A program made the translations under genes and the position numbers. Positions 1 through 5,753 of a stretch of DNA of 5,796 nucleotides are shown here, one piece after another. How positions within the stretch are numbered: position 1 is the stretch's first letter; each line of letters starts with the position of its first letter. Below the pieces are notes generated by a model. That model saw only the letters and a program-made list of their open reading frames with translations. It was not told the DNA's origin and made no database searches. Origin of the DNA: Bacillota bacterium (GTDB taxonomy: Bacteria > Bacillota > Clostridia > Peptostreptococcales > Thermotaleaceae); assembly GCA_023623095.1 (NCBI GenBank), contig JAMNXX010000082.1, positions 1 through 5,796 on the forward strand, given 5' to 3'.

Positions 1-2
1 AT

Positions 3-197
3 AGTACGTGTACAATCAATAAGGGAGAAAATCAAGATCTGATCCAAAAGTTTATAAAGCAAAATACAGAATTTGAAATATCGGATGCAAATGCATTTTT
101 ACCTGCGACGATAAAAAATGACAATAAGATGATACAATTGTTTCCAAATGTGCATGGGACAGATGGCTTCTTTATCTGTCGTCTTAAAAAGAAATGA
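3..197 (+). CDS. rsmB: RsmB, 16S rRNA (cytosine-C5)-methyltransferase, C-terminal fragment (5' end outside window)
   Basis: Only the last 64 codons are present, ending in TGA; the gene enters from the left edge, so the missing N-terminus is a window effect and not a broken gene. The fragment opens with STCTINKGEN, which matches motif VI of the Sun/NOL1/NOP2 family of RNA m5C methyltransferases; the Cys of the TC pair is the family's catalytic nucleophile. It ends with an HGTDGFFICRLKKK tail, the typical DGFF-x-A/C-x-L finish of RsmB. Family knowledge: RsmB methylates C967 (E. coli numbering) of 16S rRNA using S-adenosylmethionine, in the cytoplasm. In Firmicutes, fmt-rsmB lies upstream of the prpC-prkC cluster, which agrees with the neighbours here. 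Other m5C methyltransferases share motif VI, but the tail and context favour RsmB. Confidence 0.93.
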   Translation, partial: STCTINKGENQDLIQKFIKQNTEFEISDANAFLPATIKNDNKMIQLFPNVHGTDGFFICRLKKK

Positions 198-209
198 CGC
201 ATAATTTTA

Positions 210-238
210 TCTACAATGGATAAGGAATGTGGTATAAT
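210..238 (+). promoter_or_regulatory. Sigma-A-type promoter with extended -10, upstream of prpC
   Basis: A perfect -10 hexamer TATAAT (233-238) is directly preceded by TGG (230-232), giving the extended -10 TGnTATAAT. A weaker -35 candidate, TCTACA (210-215, 4 of 6 matches to TTGACA), lies at the ideal 17-nt spacing. Transcription would start near 245, leaving a leader of about 45 nt before the prpC ATG. This would let prpC-prkC and the genes behind them be transcribed separately from rsmB. I see no terminator between rsmB and this site, so read-through from rsmB is also possible. The assignment is from sequence match only. Confidence 0.75.
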
Positions 239-276
239 AAAGTCTGTAAAAAATGAAATGAACTGTCTATATTTAC

Positions 277-285
277 GGGGTGATC
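277..285 (+). promoter_or_regulatory. Shine-Dalgarno of prpC that fixes its start at 291
   Basis: GGGGTGATC pairs with the Firmicutes 16S 3' end along nine positions, seven of them contiguous Watson-Crick pairs (GGTGATC). It sits at normal distance before ATG 291. No comparable site precedes the in-frame ATG at 216, which moreover lies upstream of the promoter's -10 element. Confidence 0.8.
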
Positions 286-290
286 ATTCG

Positions 291-1052
291 ATGGAAATCG
301 GGGTTTGTTCTGATGTTGGGAAAGTAAGGGATATCAATGAAGATGCATATTCAATTCCGGATGATTCATTGAATTTATTTATGGTAGCTGATGGCATGGG
401 CGGACATAATGCAGGAGAAGTGGCAAGCAGTCGAGCAATCAATAGCATACGGGACTTTATGAAAAAACACGTTCGAAAAGATATCCCGCAATCGGAAGAG
501 GAACTATGCCAGTTATTAAAATCAGCCATTCATAAAGCCAATCAGGATATATTTTTAGAATCCCTACGAGATGCAAAATTCCAAGGTATGGGAACAACAA
601 TTACTGCGATATTGATTTTGTCAAAGCTATATATTGCTCATATCGGTGACAGCAGAGCATATTTAATACATAATGATCGTATATCTCAGGTGACACAGGA
701 TCATTCCTTGGTAGGAGAGTTATTGAGAAACGGAACGATTACTGAAAACGAAGCAAAAGTCCATCCACAGCGAAACATTATTACCCGCGCATTGGGTACC
801 GAGGAAAATATCAATATAGATATTTATGAAATAGATTTTAAGCAGGATGACGTGATCGTATTGTGTACAGATGGATTATCAAATTTTGTTGATCCTGAGG
901 AAATTAAAGATGTGCTACTCCACTGTAACAACGTTCAAGAAGGATGTCAATCCTTAGTAGATTTAGCGAATGAGCGGGGAGGGCATGACAATATTACGGT
1001 ACTCGCAGTGAAAAATAAATCTCTGAAAATTGGAATCGAGGGAAGAAGATGA
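291..1052 (+). CDS. prpC: PrpC/Stp, PP2C-family Ser/Thr protein phosphatase
   Basis: A cytoplasmic metal-dependent (PPM/PP2C) phosphatase of 253 aa, the usual size of bacterial PrpC/Stp. It removes phosphate from Ser/Thr residues of PrkC and its substrates. Visible motifs are RDINEDA (Asp18), VADGMGGH (Asp34 and Gly35, metal site), GMGTT (99-103), IGDSRAY (118-124), a QDHS segment (136-139), TDGLSN (Asp194, metal ligand) and GGHDNITV (Asp233, metal ligand). All key acidic residues are present, so it should be active. The start at 291 is chosen because of the GGGGTGATC ribosome site and because family members begin with M-x-IGxxSDVGxVRxxNED. An in-frame extension to ATG 216 would add 25 residues with no family match and would overlap the promoter. 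The stop overlaps the prkC start in ATGA, which implies coupled translation of eraser and writer. Confidence 0.97.
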   Translation: MEIGVCSDVGKVRDINEDAYSIPDDSLNLFMVADGMGGHNAGEVASSRAINSIRDFMKKHVRKDIPQSEEELCQLLKSAIHKANQDIFLESLRDAKFQGMGTTITAILILSKLYIAHIGDSRAYLIHNDRISQVTQDHSLVGELLRNGTITENEAKVHPQRNIITRALGTEENINIDIYEIDFKQDDVIVLCTDGLSNFVDPEEIKDVLLHCNNVQEGCQSLVDLANERGGHDNITVLAVKNKSLKIGIEGRR

Positions 1053-3019
1053 TAGGAAAGGTATTAGGAAATCGATATGAAATCGTTGAAAAAATAGGTG
1101 GGGGAGGCATGGCTTTAGTTTATAAAGCAAAATGCCGCCTCTTAAATAGATTTGTAGCAGTAAAAATATTAAGACCTGAATTTACAAATGATGAAGAATT
1201 TGTAAGCAAATTTAAAAGAGAGTCTCAAGCAGCAGCGAGCTTATCTCATCCCAATATCGTAAATATCTATGATGTTGGAAATGATGAGGATGACATTTAC
1301 TATATTGTGATGGAATATATAAAGGGAAAAACACTGAAGCAGATTATTCGAGAAAAGGGTGCTTTGGAGCCGGAGGCTGCGATCCATATTGCGAAGCAGA
1401 TCGCCCTTGCATTAGAACATGCCCACAGCAATCATATCGTTCATCGAGATATCAAACCGCATAATATATTGATTACAGAGGATGGAAGAGTAAAAGTTAC
1501 TGATTTTGGGATTGCGAGAGCTGTTACATCCTCGACTGTTACCAATACAGGAAATGTAATTGGATCCGTACATTATTTTTCTCCAGAACAAGCCCGCGGG
1601 GGATATGTAGATAAGAAATCGGATATATATTCCCTTGGGGTAGTTTTATATGAAATGATAACAGGTCAAGTTCCTTTTGACGGAGAGAGCCCAATTTCTA
1701 TTGCTTTAAAACATATCCATGAATCGGTGCCTTTGCCATCTCATTTGAATAAAGATATACCGAAAGCATTAGAAGACATCGTTCTCAAAGCATTGCAAAA
1801 AGATCAAATAAAGCGATATAGCAGCGCAGAAGAAATGATGGAAGACTTAAATCATGCTGCAAAATATCCGATGGATGATTTTGTGGTGATCGAAGACGAT
1901 GATGACGACAGTCCTACACAGATCATCCCGGCAATTAAAGAAGATTTTGAACCTCAGTCTACTAAAATATTAAAATCAGTCCCAAAGAAATCAGTTCCAA
2001 ATAAGCCTAAGGCTTCGCAGAAAAACAATAGGCGATTGGTATTGGCAGCGATTGCTGCAGCTTTTGTTTTAGCGTTGGCATTTACTGCAGGATTATTTTA
2101 TTTTGGCGGTCTATTTTCAGGAGCTGAAAAGGAAGTACCCAATGTTGTAGGAAAATCCCTAGAAGACGCACAGTCCATCCTTACCAATTTAGGATTTAAG
2201 GTTGAAGTAGGAAAAGAAGAATATAGTTCAGAATATGAAAAAGGGGAAGTGATCGCCCAAGATCCTCCTGCTGGAACAAAGAGAAAGACGGGATATACTG
2301 TTGTATTGACGATTAGCAAAGGCGCAAAAATGGTTGAAGTGCCGAAGCTGGTCAATGAAAATATCAAAGATATTGATTTGCTTTTAGAAGGCACTTCTTT
2401 AGAAGGAGGAAATGTGGATTATGAATATAGTTCTTTACCTGTCGGCATCATTATTAGACAGGATCCTGAGCCTTATAAACAAGTACCTGCAGGAACAAAA
2501 ATCAATCTGGTAGTTAGCCAAGGAGAAGAAATCAAATTGGTTGTGATGCCGAATTTAGTAGGAAAAGATATTCAAGATGTGAAGAAAGAAATGGAGAAAT
2601 TAGGGTTAAAATTAAACATCACATATAAAGAGGATTCGATTGCAGAGAAAGACACGGTTATTTCCCAAGATATTCGAGCCGGAACAGAAGTGGAAACAAA
2701 TCGAGTTGTAAATGTCGTTGTGAGTAAGGGGCAAGAAAATATCGGTCAACCCTCTGAAGAAGACGAATTGCCCATGAATTCCGTTTCATTTTCGCTATAC
2801 TATGATCAGGCAGAACAAGAGGAATTTACTTTAAGCATTGTAAAAATACAAAACGGAATTACAACGGAGATATACCGGAAAGTACACAACAAATCGAAAA
2901 GTGGACGAGAAAGGATTACGATTAAGGGAAGAGGGAAAGCCAAAATAGCTATTTACTTTGATGATAAGCATATTAGCACGAAAAACATCGATTTTGAAAC
3001 GGGGAGGATATATGATTGA
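1049..3019 (+). CDS. prkC: PrkC/Stk, transmembrane Ser/Thr protein kinase with three PASTA domains
   Basis: A 656-aa Hanks-type receptor kinase. The cytoplasmic kinase domain (about 10-270) has the glycine loop GGGGMALVYK (17-26), catalytic VAVK (Lys39), helix-C Glu58, HRDIKPHN (132-139, Asp134), DFG (152-154) and SPE (178-180). Its activation loop carries Thr160, 163, 165 and 167, the positions autophosphorylated in relatives. A charged linker follows, with a run of five Asp (283-287) and SPTQII around Thr290. One membrane helix spans about 330-356. Outside the cell are three PASTA repeats of 64 residues (about 362-425, 429-492, 498-561), then a Glu-rich hinge and a terminal domain of about 80 residues rich in beta strands. 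In relatives the PASTA part binds muropeptides or lipid II and controls wall synthesis, stress responses and spore germination. The gene begins at an ATGA overlap with prpC and ends 8 nt inside rsgA. Confidence 0.97.
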   Translation: MIGKVLGNRYEIVEKIGGGGMALVYKAKCRLLNRFVAVKILRPEFTNDEEFVSKFKRESQAAASLSHPNIVNIYDVGNDEDDIYYIVMEYIKGKTLKQIIREKGALEPEAAIHIAKQIALALEHAHSNHIVHRDIKPHNILITEDGRVKVTDFGIARAVTSSTVTNTGNVIGSVHYFSPEQARGGYVDKKSDIYSLGVVLYEMITGQVPFDGESPISIALKHIHESVPLPSHLNKDIPKALEDIVLKALQKDQIKRYSSAEEMMEDLNHAAKYPMDDFVVIEDDDDDSPTQIIPAIKEDFEPQSTKILKSVPKKSVPNKPKASQKNNRRLVLAAIAAAFVLALAFTAGLFYFGGLFSGAEKEVPNVVGKSLEDAQSILTNLGFKVEVGKEEYSSEYEKGEVIAQDPPAGTKRKTGYTVVLTISKGAKMVEVPKLVNENIKDIDLLLEGTSLEGGNVDYEYSSLPVGIIIRQDPEPYKQVPAGTKINLVVSQGEEIKLVVMPNLVGKDIQDVKKEMEKLGLKLNITYKEDSIAEKDTVISQDIRAGTEVETNRVVNVVVSKGQENIGQPSEEDELPMNSVSFSLYYDQAEQEEFTLSIVKIQNGITTEIYRKVHNKSKSGRERITIKGRGKAKIAIYFDDKHISTKNIDFETGRIYD

Positions 3020-3890
3020 TGGGATTATCCAGAAGGGGATAGGCGGATTTTATTATGTTCAAACGAAAGATAAAATATATGAATGCAAAGCCAGAGGGAG
3101 ATTCAGAAAAGAAAAGATCACCCCTTTAGCAGGAGATAAAGTCAAAATTTCAATTGATCCTGTATCCAATCTGGGAATGATCGAAGAGATCCTGCCTAGA
3201 GAAACTGAATTAACTCGACCACCGGTGGCAAATGTAAATCAGGCTGTTATCGTATTTGCGATCAAACAGCCTGAACCAAACCTTTCCTTATTGGATAAAA
3301 TGCTTGCAATGATAGAAAAAGAAGGCTTAGATAGCATCATTTGCGTCAATAAAATTGATTTAGATGAGAATCATGATGCGGATCAAATCAGGTCTATCTA
3401 TGAATCGGCAGGATATCCTATTATCTATACGAGTACAAAATTATCAATTGGTTTAGAAGAGATCAAGAGCAGGCTAAAAGGAAGAGTCACTGTGCTTGCC
3501 GGTCCTTCTGGGGTAGGAAAATCGTCGCTTTTAAATGCGATTCAACCTGGACTTCGATTGAAAACCGGAAAAATAAGCCAAAAGACGAAGAGGGGCAGGC
3601 ATACGACCAGACATGTAGAGTTGTTAAAGCTTGATATCGGGGGTTGGATCCTAGATACTCCAGGCTTTAGTTCATTAGAATTAGATTCTATTGAAGAGGA
3701 AGAAGTGCCCTATCTATTTAAAGAATTTAATCCTTTTTTAGAAGGCTGCAAATTTAATAGCTGTAGACATATTCATGAGCCCGAATGTGCGATTAAAAAG
3801 CGTGTGATGGAAGGAAAGATTCATCCGCACCGATATGAAAGTTATATACAGTTCATAGAAGAAATACGCCAGAAAAAAGGGAGGTATTAG
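3012..3890 (+). CDS. rsgA: RsgA (CpgA/YloQ), circularly permuted ribosome small-subunit GTPase
   Basis: A 292-aa GTPase that binds the 30S subunit late in assembly and helps complete its maturation in the cytoplasm. The N-terminal OB-fold covers about 1-68. The G motifs appear in permuted order: NKID (G4, 113-116), GPSGVGKSS (G1/P-loop, 164-172), RGRHTTRH (G2 region, 195-201) and DTPG (G3, 215-218). A C-terminal zinc site follows, with Cys246, Cys251, His253 and Cys259. The ATG at 3012 is chosen because GGGGAGG (3001-3007) precedes it and the protein then begins like its family. An upstream in-frame ATG at 2958 lies deep in prkC and lacks such a site. The gene overlaps prkC by 8 nt. In B. subtilis this GTPase is reported as a PrkC substrate, so the neighbourhood probably reflects shared regulation. 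Confidence 0.97.
   Translation: MIDGIIQKGIGGFYYVQTKDKIYECKARGRFRKEKITPLAGDKVKISIDPVSNLGMIEEILPRETELTRPPVANVNQAVIVFAIKQPEPNLSLLDKMLAMIEKEGLDSIICVNKIDLDENHDADQIRSIYESAGYPIIYTSTKLSIGLEEIKSRLKGRVTVLAGPSGVGKSSLLNAIQPGLRLKTGKISQKTKRGRHTTRHVELLKLDIGGWILDTPGFSSLELDSIEEEEVPYLFKEFNPFLEGCKFNSCRHIHEPECAIKKRVMEGKIHPHRYESYIQFIEEIRQKKGRY
3876..3885 (+). promoter_or_regulatory. Shine-Dalgarno supporting the TTG start of rpe
   Basis: AAAGGGAGGT lies in the last codons of rsgA, with the TTG at 3893 some 7 nt after it. This supports a TTG start in place of any ATG. The first in-frame ATG would be Met36, which falls inside the active-site motif and is impossible as a start. Confidence 0.8.
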
Positions 3891-3892
3891 AT

Positions 3893-4555
3893 TTGATTAA
3901 GATTGCACCCTCTATATTATCTGCTAATTTTGCTTCTCTATTAGAGGACATAAAGAAAATAGAATCTGCAGGTGCGGATTGGCTTCATATTGACGTGATG
4001 GATGGACATTTTGTGCCGAATATCACAATCGGTCCTTTGATATTGGAAAGCATAAAGGGGAAAACAAATCTTCCTTTTGATGTCCATTTAATGATAGAAA
4101 ATCCTGATCGCTATATCGCTGATTTTGTACAAGCTGGAGCCGATAGCATTACCGTACATGTAGAAACTTGTCCTCATATCCATCGAACGATACAAACGAT
4201 TCGCTCATTTGGAGTGAAGGCAGCGATTGCTTTGAATCCGGCCACATCTTTGAGCACCATCGAATATATGCTGGAAGAAGTCGACATGATTTTATTGATG
4301 TCGGTAAACCCTGGGTTTGGAGGGCAAAACTTTATTGCTTCTACGCTGAAAAAAATACGAGAATTACGAAATCAGATCCAAAGCAGAAATTTAGACATAG
4401 AGATTCAGGTAGATGGAGGAATTAAATTAGATAATGCGCGTGAAATCGTGGACGCAGGAGCAAGCGTTTTGGTTGCGGGCTCTGCCATTTTTCATTCCAA
4501 AGATGTTGAGAATACAGTTCGTTTATTTAAAGAAATAACACAGAAGCAGAAATAG
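3893..4555 (+). CDS. rpe: Ribulose-phosphate 3-epimerase
   Basis: A 220-aa cytoplasmic TIM-barrel enzyme that interconverts D-ribulose 5-phosphate and D-xylulose 5-phosphate in the pentose phosphate pathway. Family motifs are complete: KIAPSILSANF at the N-terminus (Ser7), LHIDVMDGHFVPNITIG (His32, Asp34, Met36), PFDVHLMI (His65), MSVNPGFGGQ (136-145, phosphate and lid loop), VDGGI (Asp174) and LVAGSAIF (193-200). His32, Asp34, His65 and Asp174 are the metal ligands, and Asp34 and Asp174 are the acid/base pair. The start codon is TTG, 2 nt after the rsgA stop, with its ribosome site inside rsgA; the length is normal for the family. It has no direct link to kinase signalling but occupies this place in many Firmicutes. 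Allulose or allose-phosphate epimerases are related, but the gene order makes Rpe much more likely. Confidence 0.97.
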   Translation: MIKIAPSILSANFASLLEDIKKIESAGADWLHIDVMDGHFVPNITIGPLILESIKGKTNLPFDVHLMIENPDRYIADFVQAGADSITVHVETCPHIHRTIQTIRSFGVKAAIALNPATSLSTIEYMLEEVDMILLMSVNPGFGGQNFIASTLKKIRELRNQIQSRNLDIEIQVDGGIKLDNAREIVDAGASVLVAGSAIFHSKDVENTVRLFKEITQKQK

Positions 4556-4564
4556 GAGGCTTTT

Positions 4565-5200
4565 ATGAAATGCTTGATCGTTTCGAATGGGACAATAGAA
4601 GATTATCGTTGGTTGGAGAATGAAGTAAAAAAACATGATTATATTATATCGGTAGATGGTGGGACCAGGCATTTATATAAAATCCGTCAAATCCCTCATG
4701 CAATCGTGGGGGATCTTGATTCTATTTCTGAAGAAATGATTCGATATTATAAAGAAAGAAATGTTGAATTCCATGAATTCCCACCTCAAAAAGATTATAC
4801 GGATACGGAAATCGCTATTGAACATGCAATTAGTAGGAACGCAGATAAGATAACGATTGTGGGCGGGATTGGAATCAGATTGGATCATACCCTTGCAAAT
4901 ATTGCATTATTGATTCCACTCTTGAACAAAGGAGTAGATGCTCGAATTGTTAATGAATACAATGAAATCATAGTAGTGAATCAAGATATAGAGTTGGAGG
5001 GAGAAGTAGGAGAGCTGATATCAATTCTTCCTTGCTGCACAACAGCAGAGGGATTAACCTTGAAGGGCTTTGAATATCCCCTCTACGATGCAAAGATCGA
5101 TATTGGTTCATCAATTGGGATTAGCAATCGTTTTATTCAGCCGAAAGCTTCTATTTCAATAAAGAAAGGGTATATTTTGGTTATTCGCTCAAAAGAATAA
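4565..5200 (+). CDS. thiN: Thiamine pyrophosphokinase
   Basis: A 211-aa cytoplasmic enzyme that transfers pyrophosphate from ATP to thiamine, giving thiamine diphosphate, the cofactor of transketolase and of pyruvate and 2-oxo acid enzymes. Motifs in order are SVDGGTRHL (29-37), VGDLDSI (48-54), KDYTDTEIA (76-84), RLDHTLAN (105-112) and GISN (185-188); together they form the nucleotide/Mg and thiamine sites of the TPK family. The C-terminal half (about 125-211) is the beta-rich thiamine-binding domain. An AGGAGG ribosome site (4554-4559) overlaps the rpe stop codon and lies 5 nt before the ATG. Oddity: the residue before Arg105 is Ile104, where family members I remember have Gly (GGR-x-D). 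It is the last gene before the terminator. No thiamine biosynthesis gene is nearby, so the window does not show whether the substrate is salvaged or made. Confidence 0.95.
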   Translation: MKCLIVSNGTIEDYRWLENEVKKHDYIISVDGGTRHLYKIRQIPHAIVGDLDSISEEMIRYYKERNVEFHEFPPQKDYTDTEIAIEHAISRNADKITIVGGIGIRLDHTLANIALLIPLLNKGVDARIVNEYNEIIVVNQDIELEGEVGELISILPCCTTAEGLTLKGFEYPLYDAKIDIGSSIGISNRFIQPKASISIKKGYILVIRSKE

Positions 5201-5274
5201 AATTGAGTGCCAAAATTCTAAAATACATATCTGTTTTATGGTTTTTAAAATAATTTTTATCGTTTTGTTCTATG

Positions 5275-5306
5275 AAACACGCTATTTCAATAAATAGCGT
5301 GTTTTT
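5275..5306 (+). terminator. Rho-independent terminator of the prpC-thiN operon
   Basis: A perfect 13-bp inverted repeat (5275-5287 with 5292-5304) around a CAAT tetraloop (5288-5291) has a GC-containing core (CACGC/GCGTG) and runs into five T residues (5302-5306), three of them within the stem. It lies 74 nt after thiN. The opposite strand has no good T-run after the hairpin, so it mainly ends + strand transcription. The 74 nt between thiN and the hairpin are AT-rich, and I see no gene in them. Confidence 0.87.
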
Positions 5307-5341
5307 AAGTGTCATAAATAACTTTGCAAGAATAGTATATT

Positions 5342-5372
5342 TTATAAAGATAATTTGAGATCTCATAGAATA
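5342..5372 (+). promoter_or_regulatory. Candidate promoter for the two small membrane protein genes
   Basis: The small genes lie after a terminator and so need their own promoter. CATAGAAT at 5364-5371 matches 7 of 8 positions of the Bacillus sigma-E -10 (CATACAnT); read as CATAGAATA it also fits the sigma-K form CATAnnnTA. TTATAAA (5342-5348), 15 nt upstream, is a weak sigma-E-like -35. The overlapping TAGAAT (5366-5371) also matches 5 of 6 of a sigma-A -10 but has only a poor -35. The region is very AT-rich, so chance matches are likely and the sigma factor is uncertain. Confidence 0.35.
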
Positions 5373-5404
5373 TGAATAAAAAATAGATAGGAAGAATGAG
5401 AAGT

Positions 5405-5560
5405 ATGAGAAAGATACGATTTTTAAGAAAGATATGTGGAATCATCATAGCGGTAGGAGGAGCGATTATTTTAATCGAGTTTATACCACTATGGGTATGG
5501 TACTGCATACTTGGAATTTTATGTGCCCTTTTTTTGTTATTGTTTTTTAGAAAGGTTTAA
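5405..5560 (+). CDS. Small two-helix membrane protein, 51 aa, function unknown
   Basis: I do not recognise a named family. The predicted 51-aa protein starts with a basic stretch (MRKIRFLRK), then has a hydrophobic segment (about 11-28), a short turn with Pro29 and aromatic residues (LWVWY, 30-34), and a second hydrophobic segment (about 34-48) ending in RKV. This suggests a helical hairpin in the cytoplasmic membrane with both ends inside by the positive-inside rule. The ATG at 5405 is preferred because AGGAAGA (5389-5395) lies 9 nt before it. The in-frame ATG at 5396 is only 1 nt from that site and would add three residues. The next gene's ribosome site overlaps the stop codon, so the two small genes are probably co-transcribed. 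Coding status rests on the ribosome site, the hydrophobic pattern and the similar downstream gene, not on any match. Confidence 0.72.
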   Translation: MRKIRFLRKICGIIIAVGGAIILIEFIPLWVWYCILGILCALFLLLFFRKV

Positions 5561-5569
5561 GAAAGGGGG
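5560..5569 (+). promoter_or_regulatory. Strong Shine-Dalgarno supporting a TTG start at 5577
   Basis: AGAAAGGGGG is nearly complementary to the 16S 3' end (AGAAAGGAGG in perfect form) and lies 7 nt before TTG 5577. It overlaps the stop codon of the preceding small gene. It argues against the in-frame ATG at 5511, which lies inside the preceding gene and lacks such a site. Confidence 0.75.
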
Positions 5570-5576
5570 AAGTCAA

Positions 5577-5753
5577 TTGAGGCGGAAACCGCGAAGGCGA
5601 TACTGCAGAAAAACCGACAAAAAATGGATAGGACTGATAATACTTCTTTTGGGGATCGCGATTGTAGCTGTAATTACCCTTCCTTACAAAGCTTGGATTG
5701 TGATTGTAGGTTGTATGATGATTTATATTGGATATAAATTATTTATGAGCTAG
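5577..5753 (+). CDS. Small basic two-helix membrane protein, 58 aa, function unknown
   Basis: No named family is recognised. With the TTG start the protein is 58 aa. It has a very basic N-terminus (RRKPRRRYCRKTDKK, residues 2-16), a first hydrophobic segment (about 18-34), a turn around LPYKAW (35-40) and a second hydrophobic segment (about 40-55) ending in YKLFMS. The predicted topology is a membrane hairpin with a positively charged cytoplasmic tail. TTG is chosen because of the strong upstream ribosome site and the 16-nt gap from the previous stop. Starting at ATG 5511 would add 22 residues overlapping the previous gene in another frame. The layout resembles the upstream 51-aa protein (basic N-terminus, helix, Pro-aromatic turn, Gly-containing helix), which hints at an ancient tandem duplication. 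No terminator is visible after it before the window ends. Confidence 0.72.
   Translation: MRRKPRRRYCRKTDKKWIGLIILLLGIAIVAVITLPYKAWIVIVGCMMIYIGYKLFMS

Noticed and set aside
158..180. 7-bp inverted repeat GACAGAT/ATCTGTC near the end of rsmB
   Set aside because: It lies within coding sequence for the conserved GTDGFFIC tail, has a 9-nt loop and no following T-run, so it is not a convincing terminator.
4168..4425. 85-codon frame inside rpe on the + strand
   Set aside because: It is a shadow of the well-supported epimerase gene, with no family features.
4768..4782. GAATTC repeated 3 nt apart
   Set aside because: It lies inside thiN and simply encodes EFHEF; there is no sign of a functional repeat.
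5186..5209. Hairpin CGCTCAA/TTGAGTG spanning the thiN stop
   Set aside because: It includes a G-T wobble, a 10-nt loop and no T-run; the 13-bp hairpin at 5275 is the far better terminator.
5239..5298. Short reading frame starting ATG 5239 after thiN, considered as a spoVM-like peptide
   Set aside because: It has no ribosome site, runs through the terminator hairpin, and its sequence (MVFKIIFIVLF start) does not resemble SpoVM.
5181..5508. Minus-strand frames of 61 and 67 codons across the thiN-small gene region
   Set aside because: They cross the terminator and the small + strand genes, show no ribosome sites of note and have low-complexity AT-driven composition.
5511..5576. Longer version of the 58-aa protein from ATG 5511
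   Set aside because: It would overlap the 51-aa gene in another frame and has no ribosome site, whereas a strong one stands 7 nt before TTG 5577.
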